A stretch of 64,000 nucleotides of DNA from Amycolatopsis orientalis DSM 40040 = KCTC 9412 (lineage in GTDB: Bacteria > Actinomycetota > Actinomycetes > Mycobacteriales > Pseudonocardiaceae): positions 1 to 64,000 of the forward strand of contig NZ_ASJB01000089.1 of NCBI RefSeq assembly GCF_000478275.1, in the 5' to 3' direction. Under the pieces are notes generated by a model, which worked only from the letters and a program-made list of their open reading frames with translations, had not been told where the DNA came from and searched no databases. Below are positions 46,395-55,343 of the stretch, piece by piece. The position numbers and the translations under genes are program-made. Positions within the stretch are counted from its first letter, which is position 1, and each line of letters opens with the position of its first letter.

Positions 46395-47075
46395 TCAGGG
46401 CAGGAGCGCGGTCAATCCGGGCACGTCGAGGCCGACCAGCGACGAACGGAACACGCGCCGCTCCCCCGGCTGGACGTCGACGTCGTTCGGGATCACCACC
46501 ACCGTGCAGCCCGCCGCGGCCGCGGAAGCCGCGCCCGGCGGGGAATCCTCGATCGCGACGCACCGGGAAGCCGTGACCCCCAGCAACTCCGTGGCCAGCT
46601 GGTACGGCCTGGCGTGCGGCTTGTTCAGACCATCGACCTCGTCACCGCAGACGGTGGCGGCGAAGTACTCGCGTCCGATGGTGTTGAGGGCGAGTTCGGT
46701 CAGCGACCGTTCGGTGGAGGTGACCAGCGCCATCGGCACACCCTGGACGCGCAGCAGTTCGAGCAGCTCCTGTGCGCCGGGGCGCCACGGGAGGGGGCCG
46801 TCGAAGAGGTTCGCCGTGCGCGCGCGGATCCACTCCCCCATCTCCGCGATCGACTCGGGCGTGACGGGTTTGGCGCACACTTCGAGCAGGAACGCGGCCG
46901 TGTCGTCCATATTGGACCCGACCAGGCTCAGCCGCTGCTCCTCGGTCAACGTGGCACCGAGGGTTTCGACGGCCTCGTAGAGGGCGACGTCCCACAGCTT
47001 CTCCGAGTCGACCAGCGTGCCGTCCATATCCCACAGCACGGCGGCGAGTCCGTCCAGTGTGGACGGTTCGGTCAC
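46395..47075 (-). CDS. HAD-family hydrolase
   Basis: A 226-residue phosphatase of the beta-phosphoglucomutase-like group. Motif I WDMDGTLVDSE (nucleophile and acid Asp), motif II VTSTER, motif III KPHARPY and motif IV IEDSPPGAASA are all present. The substrate is a small phosphate ester, unknown. GGGGGAG precedes the GTG. It lies 319 bases into the stretch between the repair operon and metH. Confidence 0.87.
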   Translation of the reverse strand: MTEPSTLDGLAAVLWDMDGTLVDSEKLWDVALYEAVETLGATLTEEQRLSLVGSNMDDTAAFLLEVCAKPVTPESIAEMGEWIRARTANLFDGPLPWRPGAQELLELLRVQGVPMALVTSTERSLTELALNTIGREYFAATVCGDEVDGLNKPHARPYQLATELLGVTASRCVAIEDSPPGAASAAAAGCTVVVIPNDVDVQPGERRVFRSSLVGLDVPGLTALLP

Positions 47076-47091
47076 GGCTCCCCCTTCACGA

Positions 47092-49276
47092 TCAGGTGTT
47101 GAAGTACTTCGCCTCCGGGTGGTGGCAGACGATCGCGTCGGTCGATTGTTCAGGGTGCAGCTGGAACTCTTCCGACAGCTTCACGCCGATCCGCTCCGGG
47201 CGGAGCAGTTCGACGATCTTCGCCCGGTCCTCCAGGTTCGGGCAGGCGCCGTATCCCAGGGAGAACCGAGCCCCACGGTAGCCGAGATCGAAGAACTCCT
47301 CGACGTCGTCCGGGTCCTCCTCGGACACCGCGGCGCCGCCCGCGAAGCGCAGTTCCTCGCGCACCCGGCGGTGCCAGTACTCGGCCAGCGCCTCCGTGAG
47401 CTGCACGCCGAGGCCGTGGACCTCCAGGTAGTCCCGATAGGAGTTCGCGGCGAACAGCTCGTTGGCGTAGTCGGCGATGGGCTGCCCCATGGTGGCGAGC
47501 GTGAACGGAATCACGTCCACCTCGCCGTTCGCGAGCGCGCGCTCCCGCGGCCGGTAGAAGTCGGCGAGGCACAGCCGCCTGTCCCGCCGCTGCCTGGGGA
47601 AGGTGAACCGCAGCCGTTCCGGGGCGTCCGGGCGGGGCTCGGTCAGCACCACGACGTCGTCGCCGTCGGCGACGCACGGGAAGTACCCGTAGACCACGGC
47701 GGCGTGCGCGAGGACGCCGTCCGCGGTGAGCCTGTCCAGCCAGTACCGCAACCGCGGCCGTCCCTCCGACTCGACCAGTTCCTCGTACGTCGGCCCCTGG
47801 CCGCCGCGCGCGCCTTTGAGCCCCACAGGCCCATGAAGGTCGCCCGTTCGTCGAGCATGGCGGCGTAGCCGGCCACCGGAACCCCCTTCACCACGCGGGT
47901 TCCCCGGAACGGCGGGGACGGGAGCGGGACGTCCGTGGCGACGTCGGAGCGGGCCGGAAGGTCCACTTCGGACTCTTCGGTGGCCTTCTTCGCCTCGCGC
48001 GCCTCGGCGATCCGCAGCGACCGCTCGCGGCGTTCCTTGCGCTCCTGGCGTTTCCGCTCGGCTTCGGCGTCCACGAGGGGCGATTCGCCGCGTTTGGCCG
48101 CCATGATCGCGTCCATCAGGCGGAGACCTTCGAAGGCGTCACGGGCATAGCGGACATCGCCGAGATAGAGCTCCGCGAGCTCGTTCTCCACATAGGACCG
48201 GGTGAGCGCCGCCCCGCCGAGCAGTACCGGCCACCGCGCCGAGACACCACGGGAGTTCATCTCCTCGAGGTTCTCCTTCATGATCACCGTCGATTTCACC
48301 AGCAGGCCGGACATGCCGATGGCGTCGGCCGCGTGCTCCTCGGCGGCCTCCAGGATCGTCGTGATCGGCTGCTTGATGCCGAGGTCGACGACCTCGTACC
48401 CGTTGTCGGACAGGATGATGTCGACCAGGTTCTTGCCGATGTCGTGGACGTCGCCGCGCACGGTGGCCAGCACGATCCGGCCCTTGCCGGAGTCGTCCTC
48501 CTTGTCCATATGCGGTTCGAGCAGCGCGACGGCGGCCGACGATCCGCCGTTCCAGCCGCTCGAACAACGGCAGCGCGGCCAGTTCCTCGGCGCGGGAGGC
48601 CTTCGACGACGCGGTGCTGACGCCCTCGAACAGCGCCATCAGCTCCTGCAACGGGTCATAGCCCTCGCGGCGCCGGTGCCGAGCAGCATGGTGCGGTGGT
48701 CTCGACGGTGATCGAGGCGATCACCGGCACCCGCCTGCCCTCGGCCTGCATCGCCCGGTGCGCGGCGATGATCGAGGCCTTCGTCTGGAGGATGTCCTGC
48801 GTCGCGTCGGCGCCACCGGCCGGCAGGCCACGCACTTCTTCGAGGTAGGCGTCACGCAACGTGGTGAACGGGGCGTGCCCGAGCGTCGGCAGCTTTGTTT
48901 CCGGACCGACCGACCCGAGGACATAGCGCGGGCGATCGGGTGTCCCGTACTCGTCGGCGGCCTCGCGCGCGAGCCGCGCGCCCGCTTCGGACAGTTCGAA
49001 GATCCTGTCCTCTATGCCGTATTCGGCCAGGTTCGCGTAGTTCGCGCCGAAGGTGTTGGTTTCGACGAGGTCGGCGCCGGCTTCGAGGTAGCCGCGATGC
49101 ACGCCGCGGACGACGTCCGGACGGGTGACGTCGAGAATCTCGTTGCAGCCCTCGAGTCCGGCGAAATCGTCGAGGCCGAGGTCGTGCGCCTGCAACGCGG
49201 TCCCCATCGCACCGTCGGCTACCAGGACCCGGGCGCGCAGCGCGTCGAGCAGCGGTGACGGAAGGCGATCGGACAT
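47092..49276 (-). pseudogene. metH: Broken cobalamin-dependent methionine synthase (metH)
   Basis: Pieces of MetH remain in order but cannot be read as one chain. The N-terminus (MSDRLPSPLLDALRARVLVA) runs through about 200 residues of the homocysteine domain, shifts frame near 48694 by a lost base, and then jumps near 48675 straight to the cap domain (QELMALFEGVSTASSKASRA); the rest of the homocysteine domain with its zinc Cys and the whole pterin domain are missing. A second gap with shift is at 48534-48538 and a third one-base shift at 47820. The B12 site (VRGDVHDIGKNLVDIIL) and the activation domain (HPEQSTDAIVCHHPEAKYFN) are well preserved. About 728 codons span remains against about 1190 usual. 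Confidence 0.85.
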
Positions 49277-49283
49277 GCTCAAC

Positions 49284-49289
49284 AGCGTA
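49284..49289 (-). promoter_or_regulatory. -10 box of metH (leaderless)
   Basis: TACGCT, seven bases upstream of the metH ATG at 49276. Divergent from the PAC2 promoter 15 bases away. Confidence 0.45.
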
Positions 49290-49303
49290 CGACCGCCTGG
49301 TCG

Positions 49304-49309
49304 TAGGCT
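49304..49309 (+). promoter_or_regulatory. -10 box of the PAC2 gene (leaderless)
   Basis: TAGGCT, six bases upstream of the GTG at 49316, with no Shine-Dalgarno. Confidence 0.5.
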
Positions 49310-49315
49310 GGTCCG

Positions 49316-50215
49316 GTGAGTGAGCCCGTCGACGAGACCCAGCGGCCCGGCCGCGACCACCCGGATGACACCAAGCCGATCATGATCGTCGCCTTCGAAG
49401 GATGGAACGACGCAGGTGACGCGGCCAGCCGGGCGGTCGAGCATCTGCAGCTCAACTGGGATGCGACACCGCTGAGCGAGCTGAGTCCGGACGAGTACTA
49501 CGACTTCCAGGTCAGCAGACCGACCGTGCGCATGGTCGACGGCGTCACCCGGAGGGTCGACTGGCCGACCACCCGGCTCTCGGTGTGCCGCCCGGAGGGC
49601 TTCAGCCGGGACATCGTGCTGGTACAGGGGCCCGAGCCGAACATGCGCTGGCGCGCCTTCTGCGGGGAACTGCTGGAGTACATCCAGCAACTGGACGTCG
49701 CCACCGTCGTCACCCTCGGCGCCCTCCTGGCCGACACCGCGCACACCCGTCCCGTCCCGGTCACCGGGACGGCGTACGACAAGGACACCGCTTCGCAGTT
49801 CGGCCTGGAGCTGAACAACTACCAGGGGCCGACCGGCATCGTCGGGGTCCTGCAGGACTACTGCGTCCAGGCCGGTGTCCCGGCGGTGTCGATCTGGGCG
49901 GCCGTGCCGCACTACGTGTCGCATCCGCCGTCGCCGAAGGCCACCCTCGCGCTGCTGCACAAACTCGAAGACGTCCTCGACGTCGAGATCCCGCTCGGCG
50001 CGCTGCCCGAGCAGGCCGAGGAGTGGCAGCGGACGGTCACCGAGATGGCCGAAGAGGACGAGGAGATCAGCGAGTACGTCCGGGGGCTCGAGGAGCGCGG
50101 GGACGCGGAAACCGAGTTCACCCTGGACGACGTCAGCGGAGACAAGATCGCGGCCGAGTTCGAGCGGTACCTGCGGCGCCGTCGTCCCGGGCAGGACGGT
50201 CCGGGCCGGGGCTGA
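49316..50215 (+). CDS. PAC2-family protein
   Basis: A 299-residue protein of the PAC2 (proteasome assembly chaperone 2-like) family: IMIVAFEGWNDAGDAASRAV at the N-terminus, VVTLGALLADTAHTRPVPVT and GVLQDYCVQAGVPAVSIWA in the core, then an acidic helical tail. Eukaryotic PAC2 helps build the 20S alpha ring; bacterial relatives are unproven in that role. It matches Rv2125 in position and lies about 20 kb from prcAB. GTG start with a leaderless -10. Confidence 0.86.
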   Translation: MSEPVDETQRPGRDHPDDTKPIMIVAFEGWNDAGDAASRAVEHLQLNWDATPLSELSPDEYYDFQVSRPTVRMVDGVTRRVDWPTTRLSVCRPEGFSRDIVLVQGPEPNMRWRAFCGELLEYIQQLDVATVVTLGALLADTAHTRPVPVTGTAYDKDTASQFGLELNNYQGPTGIVGVLQDYCVQAGVPAVSIWAAVPHYVSHPPSPKATLALLHKLEDVLDVEIPLGALPEQAEEWQRTVTEMAEEDEEISEYVRGLEERGDAETEFTLDDVSGDKIAAEFERYLRRRRPGQDGPGRG

Positions 50216-50226
50216 CGGCGGCTGGT

Positions 50227-50272
50227 CTCGTGAGTGGTAATGACGGTTCTAACCGTCATTACCACTCACGAG
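50227..50272. repeat. Family A palindrome, copy 4
   Basis: 22-base perfect arms, identical in sequence to copy 1, with a CT loop, between the convergent PAC2 and phosphoesterase genes and three bases from the phosphoesterase stop. Confidence 0.85.
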
Positions 50273-50275
50273 GCG

Positions 50276-51100
50276 TCAGAAGATGCGGCGCAGCGGGATG
50301 GGGCCCCGCGCCCGCTTCCGCCACTCCCGCGGATACCCGAGCGAGACCTCTTCGAACCGCACCCCGTCCGCCTCCGTGGAGCGCGGGATGTGCAGATGCC
50401 CGTAGACGGCCACCTCCGCGCGGTACCGCAGGTGCCAGTCCTCGGTCTCGGTGGTCCCGCACCACAGCGCGAACTCCGGCCAGTACAGCGGCGCCGTCGG
50501 GTGCCGGTGCAACGGCCAGTGCGACATCAGGATCGTCCCGTGGTCCTCCGGGATCGCCTCCAGCCGCTCGGTGCTGACCTTCACCCGGTCGGCGCACCAT
50601 GCCTGCCTGCTGGGATACGGGTCCGGGTGCAGGAAGAACTCGTCCGTGCACAGCACGCCGGCGTCGCGCGCGTGGTCGATGGCCTTCTGCAACGACAGCC
50701 CCTCGGCCTCCGGGGCCCGCCAGCTGTAGTCGTACAGCACGAACAACGGGGCGATCGTCAGCGGTTTCTCCTGGTGTTCCCACACCGGATACGGATCCTC
50801 CGGGGTGAGGACGTCGATCTCCCGGCAGCGCTCGACCAGATACTCGTAGCGCGCCTGGCCCCGCAGCTGGCATTCGTCCTTCTGGGTGGTCCACAGCTCG
50901 TGGTTGCCGGGTACCCAGACGACCTTCGCGAAGCGTTCCCGCAAGGTCTTGAGCACCCCGATCACGGACTCGGCGCGTTCGGCGACGTCACCGGCCACGA
51001 GCAGCCAGTCGTCGGGGGTTCGGGGGACGACCTCGTCGACGAGCGGGGCGTTGCCCTCATGGGTGACATGGAGGTCGCTGGTGGCGAAGAGATGCGGCAC
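50276..51100 (-). CDS. Calcineurin-like metallophosphoesterase
   Basis: A 274-residue enzyme with the complete dimetal site: ATSDLHVTHEGN, LLVAGDVAE, WVPGNHELW, LMSHWPLHRH and VYGHLHIPRS. It hydrolyses phosphate esters or diesters, substrate unknown. The GTG start follows TACGGT by six bases. Between the -10 and the start is GGTGGA, which could also aid ribosome binding. Confidence 0.9.
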   Translation of the reverse strand: MPHLFATSDLHVTHEGNAPLVDEVVPRTPDDWLLVAGDVAERAESVIGVLKTLRERFAKVVWVPGNHELWTTQKDECQLRGQARYEYLVERCREIDVLTPEDPYPVWEHQEKPLTIAPLFVLYDYSWRAPEAEGLSLQKAIDHARDAGVLCTDEFFLHPDPYPSRQAWCADRVKVSTERLEAIPEDHGTILMSHWPLHRHPTAPLYWPEFALWCGTTETEDWHLRYRAEVAVYGHLHIPRSTEADGVRFEEVSLGYPREWRKRARGPIPLRRIF

Positions 51101-51106
51101 TCCACC

Positions 51107-51112
51107 ACCGTA
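51107..51112 (-). promoter_or_regulatory. -10 box of the phosphoesterase gene (leaderless)
   Basis: TACGGT, six bases upstream of the GTG at 51100. Confidence 0.45.
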
Positions 51113-51115
51113 GCT

Positions 51116-52354
51116 TCACCCGGACCGGGGAACCGCCGAAACCGCATCCCCGCGTAAACGACCCGACGCCAGCACGCCCAGCACGATCAGCGCCGAGGCG
51201 GTGTGCAACGCCGCCTGGACGTTCAGCAGGACACCGGCGCCCAGCACGCTCACCAGCCCGCCGGTCAGCAGCGCGCCCAGTGCGGTGAACCCCGCCATCC
51301 CGGCGAACATCGTGCTGAGCACCCGGCCGGACCGTTCGGCCGACGCGGCCGTCTGGACCAGCGACAACAGCCCGGACCCGGCCAGCACCCCCGGCGCGCC
51401 GACGAGGCCGAACAGTCCGATGTAGACACCCAGCGACGCGGTCAGCGCGGGCAGGTTCCAGATCAGCGCCGACAGCAGGCCGAGCGCGAGCCCACCCCAG
51501 CCGAGCAACGCGGCGGGCGCGACCTTGCGGGCGACCGTGGCGACCGCGAAGCCCGCGACCAGACCGCCGAGTGCCTGCACGCCGCGCAGCAGGCCGACGT
51601 CGCCTTCGGTGCCGTCGAGGATGTCGAGGACGAAGACCACGAACAGCACCAGGAACATCCCCTGCGCCAACGAGGTCAGGACCACGACGAAACCGGCCAC
51701 GCGCAGCCGCCCTTCCCGGCCGATCTCGCGCAGGCCGTCGAGCCACGCCTTCACCACCGGCTCGTGCGGACCGGCCGCGACGGGTGCCGTGGCCCGGCGG
51801 AAGGGACGCGCCAGCAGGAGAGACGCGATCACCAGCACCCCGAGGTAGGTCACCACGACCCAGCCCAGACCGCCGAAGCCGAGCAGGAGACCGCCCGCCC
51901 AGCCACCGGCGAGCCGCGAGACGCTGCTGTTGATGCTCATGAGGCCGTTGGCGCCGATCAGCTCGTCCGGGGCGACCAGTTCCGGCACGAGCGCGTTGCG
52001 CGTGGGTTCGAACAACGAAGCCAGCCCCGCCTGGCCCGCCATGACCGCGTAGATCACGACCACGGGGCCGTCGGCCCCGAGGAAGAGCAGCGGGAGCGCG
52101 ACGAACGCCTGTCCCGCGCACACCACGCACAGCACCAGCCGCCGGTTCCAGCGGTCCGCGATCACCCCGGCGACCGGGCTGAGCAGCACCGCGGGCAGCA
52201 GGCCGAGCACGATGCTCAGCGCCGTGGTGGCCGCGGACCCCGTCGCCTGGAAGACGAAGACCGGCAGCGCGATCTGCAGCATCCACTCGGCGGTCTCGGA
52301 GAAGAAGGCGGCGATCCAGAGCCGCGCGAAAGCGGGTTCCCTCAACGGTTTCAT
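51116..52354 (-). CDS. MFS transporter, second HTH-MFS operon
   Basis: A 412-residue transporter (MKPLREPAFARLWIAAFFSE) with about twelve helices and the MFS loop GVIADRWNRRLVL near residue 60. It is probably a drug or metabolite exporter. The ATG overlaps the stop of its HTH partner (ATGA), exactly as in the operon at 431-2247, and lengths differ by one residue, which argues for common descent of the two operons. Confidence 0.88.
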   Translation of the reverse strand: MKPLREPAFARLWIAAFFSETAEWMLQIALPVFVFQATGSAATTALSIVLGLLPAVLLSPVAGVIADRWNRRLVLCVVCAGQAFVALPLLFLGADGPVVVIYAVMAGQAGLASLFEPTRNALVPELVAPDELIGANGLMSINSSVSRLAGGWAGGLLLGFGGLGWVVVTYLGVLVIASLLLARPFRRATAPVAAGPHEPVVKAWLDGLREIGREGRLRVAGFVVVLTSLAQGMFLVLFVVFVLDILDGTEGDVGLLRGVQALGGLVAGFAVATVARKVAPAALLGWGGLALGLLSALIWNLPALTASLGVYIGLFGLVGAPGVLAGSGLLSLVQTAASAERSGRVLSTMFAGMAGFTALGALLTGGLVSVLGAGVLLNVQAALHTASALIVLGVLASGRLRGDAVSAVPRSG

Positions 52355-52929
52355 CTGCTCGGCTTCCCCTCCGCGTCGATGCGCGGGAACGCGCGCAACC
52401 CCAGATGCACCGGCCGGGCCTCCTCGGGCGCGTCCTTCCGGATCGCGCCGACGTAGGGCCGGACCAGCGCGTCGATCCCCTCGATCAGCTTGTCCAGTTC
52501 CGCCGCGGTGACCCGCAGCGAGTACGTGTTGATGCCGGCGGAGTCCTGCCACTCCTGCTCCAGCCCGTCGGCGGCGTCGAGGTAGCGCTCGGTCAGTTCC
52601 CGCTCCCGGGCGAGCGTCGTGCCCAGGACGGCGAGCTGTGCCCCGCGCAGCGAGGGGTCGTCGCCGAATTCGAGGCCGACCTGGCACGCGCGCCAGGGCC
52701 GCTCCCGCCCGTCCTCCGCCTCGACCCGCTCCACGAGCCCGTGCTGGGCGAGCTGGCGCAGATGCCAGCTGATGTTGGAGGCGCTCGAACCGACGGCCGT
52801 CGCGCAGTCGCTCGCCGTCCGCGGGCCCACCGCCATCAGGTGGTCCAGCAGTGCCGACCGCAGCGGATGCGCCAGCGCCCGCATCAGCTCGGCGTCCTCG
52901 ATCCGCTTGCGCGGCGGCAACCCGGCCAT
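52351..52929 (-). CDS. ArsR-like winged-helix repressor, second HTH-MFS operon
   Basis: A 192-residue regulator, the same length as the one at 1669-2247, with RALAHPLRSALLDHL and SSASNISWHLRQLAQHGLV as its winged helix and a similar helical C-terminus. The nested palindrome at 52944-52975 ends 15 bases before its start. A weak -10 (TTGGAT) is seven bases upstream of the ATG. It likely represses its own operon until the exporter's substrate binds. Confidence 0.86.
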   Translation of the reverse strand: MAGLPPRKRIEDAELMRALAHPLRSALLDHLMAVGPRTASDCATAVGSSASNISWHLRQLAQHGLVERVEAEDGRERPWRACQVGLEFGDDPSLRGAQLAVLGTTLARERELTERYLDAADGLEQEWQDSAGINTYSLRVTAAELDKLIEGIDALVRPYVGAIRKDAPEEARPVHLGLRAFPRIDAEGKPSR

Positions 52930-52943
52930 CGGCTCGATCCAAT

Positions 52944-52975
52944 CTGAAAGAGTTCTTTCGAAAGCTCTCTTTCAG
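52944..52975. promoter_or_regulatory. Nested palindromic operator, second HTH-MFS operon
   Basis: Outer arms CTGAAAGAG (52944-52952) and CTCTTTCAG (52967-52975) flank the inner palindrome CTTTCGAAAG (52955-52964), with two bases on each side. Its centre is 30 bases from the start codon, against 32 in the first operon. Confidence 0.7.
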
Positions 52976-53036
52976 ACTTCCAGGCGGCCCCGGGGTTGTC
53001 AACCGGCCTCGATACCCTTGCCGGGACAGTTGCTGC

Positions 53037-53048
53037 TTACCTCGGTAA
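53037..53048. promoter_or_regulatory. Candidate MarR operator before the marR-like gene
   Basis: TTACC-TC-GGTAA, a 12-base palindrome 34 bases upstream of the MarR start. No clear -35/-10 pair is recognised around it. Confidence 0.5.
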
Positions 53049-53081
53049 CTGCACAAGTCAACTACTGCCCCAGGAACGCAT

Positions 53082-53561
53082 ATGCCCGACCAGCGGGAAC
53101 TCGCCACCGCGGCCGCCCTCGAGATCCCCCGGTTCGTCAGCGCGACCGTGCTGTTTCAGACGGCCATGGCGGAGCGGCTGGGGATCAGCCCCACCGAGTT
53201 GCACGGCCTCCAGCTGGTCATCAGCGGTGCCGCGACCTCGCCGACGGGTCTCGCCCGGGCGCTCGGCATGACGACCGGCGCGGCGACACGGCTGCTCGAC
53301 CGGATGGAGAAGCAGCGTCTCGTCGAGCGCGTCCCCGATCCGGCCGACCGCCGCCGCCTCCTGATCCGCCCGCTCCCCGACCGACTGGACGACGTCGGCG
53401 ATCTCTACGCCCCCATGGCCCGCTTCTTCGGCGATCGTCTCGGCAGGCTCGACCGGCGCCAGCTCGCGGCACTTCTCGGCGTCATGACCGATGGCCGCGC
53501 CTTCGCCGAACAAGAGGCCGCCCGCCTGCGATCCGGCTCACCGGAAAAGGGGGTTGACTAA
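53082..53561 (+). CDS. MarR-family regulator
   Basis: A 159-residue regulator, with winged helix SPTGLARALGMTTGAATRLLDRM and the wing LVERVPDPADRRRLLIRPLP, then the C-terminal dimer helices. AGGAA precedes the ATG. The gene's last codons overlap the promoter of the ABC-F gene, where a second palindrome lies (53558-53581), so it may control both itself and the ATPase, as MarR proteins often do for resistance genes. Confidence 0.88.
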   Translation: MPDQRELATAAALEIPRFVSATVLFQTAMAERLGISPTELHGLQLVISGAATSPTGLARALGMTTGAATRLLDRMEKQRLVERVPDPADRRRLLIRPLPDRLDDVGDLYAPMARFFGDRLGRLDRRQLAALLGVMTDGRAFAEQEAARLRSGSPEKGVD

Positions 53562-53584
53562 CGCTACATAGGTTGCGTTAGAAT
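53554..53584 (+). promoter_or_regulatory. Promoter of the ABC-F gene with an inverted-repeat operator
   Basis: TTGACT (53554-53559) and TAGAAT (53579-53584) are separated by 19 bases. Between them, CTAACGC (53558-53564) and GCGTTAG (53575-53581) form a perfect seven-base inverted repeat, a probable MarR site. The 19-base spacer is long, as in promoters that need help or are repressed. Confidence 0.55.
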
Positions 53585-53711
53585 TCCTCCCATCATGGAC
53601 AACTGACACCCGCACCCACCCCGTCCCGAGGCTGCTTCGGTCGAGCACGGCTCCCGTAAGCGACAACGCCCGGCGGGGATCCCCCACGGATCCGAAACGC
53701 GGTGATGTCCT
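53585..53711 (+). promoter_or_regulatory. Leader of the ABC-F gene with a three-codon ORF
   Basis: The predicted transcript start near 53591 is followed by ATG GAC AAC TGA (53594-53605), a Met-Asp-Asn mini-ORF. Two self-complementary blocks, GGGGATCCCC (53675-53684) and CGGATCCG (53687-53694), precede GGTGAT, the ribosome-binding site of the GTG at 53712. It resembles attenuator leaders of ABC-F resistance genes. Confidence 0.45.
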
Positions 53712-55319
53712 GTGTCTCTTTCGCTGATCGCCAAAGACCTCGTCCGTTCCTACGGCGCCCGCGTCGTGCTCGACGGTGTCGACCTGACCGCTTCGGCGGG
53801 GCAACGGCTCGGCCTCGTCGGCGAGAACGGCGTCGGGAAGTCCACGCTCCTGCGGCTGCTCGCCGGGGTCGAAGAGCCCGACGCCGGCGAGGTGCTCCGC
53901 GGCGACGACGTCGGATTCCTCTTGCAGGAACTGCCGTTCCCCTCGACGGCCCGGTTCTCCGACGTCCTCGACGACGCGCTCGCCGAAATCCGGCAGGCGT
54001 CGGCGAGGCTGGACGAACTGACCGAAGCGCTCACGGAACACCCTGACGACGCGGCCGTGCTCGACGAGTACGGCACGGTCCTCGAATGGGCCCAGGCGCA
54101 CGATCTCTGGGACGCCGACCGGCGGGCCGAGGTCGTGTGCGCGGGCCTCGGTCTCGCCGGGATCGACCCGGCGCGGCCGCTGGGCACCCTGTCGGGCGGG
54201 CAGCGATCGCGGCTCGGCCTGGCCGCGCTGCTGATCCGGCGGCCGGGGACGCTGATCCTCGACGAGCCGACGAACCACCTCGACGACGCCGCGATGGAGT
54301 TCCTCGAACAGCATCTCGCGTCGCTGACCGGGGTCCTCGTGCTGGCGTCGCACGATCGCGTGTTCCTCGACGCGGTGTGCACCGACATCGTCGACCTCGA
54401 TCCGGCGCTGGGTGGCCCGACGCGGTACGGCGGGGCGTATTCCGCCTACCTGGACCAGAAACGCGCCGAACGGGCGCGCTGGGAACAGCGGTACGCCGAG
54501 GAACAGGACGAGCTGAAGGAACTGCGCGAAGCGGTGGCCGTCACCGCGCGCAACGTCGCGCACAACCGGCCGCAGCGCGACAACGCCAAGATGCTGTACG
54601 ACTTCAAGACCGGGAGGGTGCAGAAACAGATCTCACGGCGGGTCCGCAACGCCCAGCTGCGGCTGGACGAGCTGGAGCGCGATCAGGTGCGGAAGCCACC
54701 CGCGCCACTGCGGTTCCAGGCGGAACTGACCGGCAGGCCCGGCGACGACAAGACGGCGATCTCGGTACGGGACATCGAGGTCCCGGGCCGGTTGCGGCTG
54801 GACACGCTCGACATCACGACGACGTCGAGGCTCCTGATCACCGGCGGGAACGGCGCGGGGAAGTCCACGCTCCTGTCCGTGCTCACCGGCGCCCTCACCC
54901 CGGACGCCGGGACCGTCCTTCGTGGACGCGGGGTGCGGATCGGGCTGCTGGCACAGGATGTCGAGTTCGCCGAGCCGGACAAGTCGGCTCAGCGGACCTA
55001 CTCCGAAGCGCTCGGCGAGGCCGCTCCGCCGTTACGGAGCCTGGGCTTGCTGGCTCCGCGCGACCTCGGGACCCGGGTCGGCGCGCTGTCGGTCGGGCAG
55101 CGACGGCGGCTCGCGCTGGCGTTGCTGGTCGCCGATCCGCCGGAGGTCCTCCTCCTCGACGAGCCGACGAACCACCTCTCGCTCAGCCTGGCCGAGGAGT
55201 TGTTCGCCGCCCTCGACACGGCTCCGGGCGCCGTCGTCGTCGCTTCGCATGATCGCTGGCTGCGGCGGGACTGGGCGGGTGACCGCCTGCGGCTGGCGGA
55301 CGGCCGGGTCGCAGTATAG
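53712..55319 (+). CDS. ABC-F family ATPase (ribosome protection/translation factor)
   Basis: A 535-residue protein of two ATPase domains and no membrane part. Walker A: GENGVGKSTLLRLLAG and GGNGAGKSTLLSVLTG. ABC signatures: LSGGQRSRLGLA and LSVGQRRRLALA. Walker B: ILDEPTNHLDDAAM and LLDEPTNHLSLSL. The linker contains charged helices (YAEEQDELKELREAVAV). Such proteins rescue ribosomes from macrolides, lincosamides or pleuromutilins, or act in translation generally. The leader and MarR gene favour a drug-inducible resistance role. Confidence 0.88.
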   Translation: MSLSLIAKDLVRSYGARVVLDGVDLTASAGQRLGLVGENGVGKSTLLRLLAGVEEPDAGEVLRGDDVGFLLQELPFPSTARFSDVLDDALAEIRQASARLDELTEALTEHPDDAAVLDEYGTVLEWAQAHDLWDADRRAEVVCAGLGLAGIDPARPLGTLSGGQRSRLGLAALLIRRPGTLILDEPTNHLDDAAMEFLEQHLASLTGVLVLASHDRVFLDAVCTDIVDLDPALGGPTRYGGAYSAYLDQKRAERARWEQRYAEEQDELKELREAVAVTARNVAHNRPQRDNAKMLYDFKTGRVQKQISRRVRNAQLRLDELERDQVRKPPAPLRFQAELTGRPGDDKTAISVRDIEVPGRLRLDTLDITTTSRLLITGGNGAGKSTLLSVLTGALTPDAGTVLRGRGVRIGLLAQDVEFAEPDKSAQRTYSEALGEAAPPLRSLGLLAPRDLGTRVGALSVGQRRRLALALLVADPPEVLLLDEPTNHLSLSLAEELFAALDTAPGAVVVASHDRWLRRDWAGDRLRLADGRVAV

Positions 55320-55330
55320 GGCGTTATACG
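55313..55330. promoter_or_regulatory. AGTATAGGGCGTTATACG motif, copy 2
   Basis: Identical at 17 of 18 positions to the motif at 33421-33438. It overlaps the stop codon of the ABC-F gene, with no start codon close by, so its role here is unclear. Confidence 0.45.
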
Positions 55331-55343
55331 GGCGTCGGGTGTG

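Noticed and set aside
47643-48509. The B12-domain open frame as an intact stand-alone corrinoid protein
   Set aside because: It runs out of frame at 47820 into a nonsense tail, and its natural continuation (the activation domain) follows in another frame, so it is a piece of metH.
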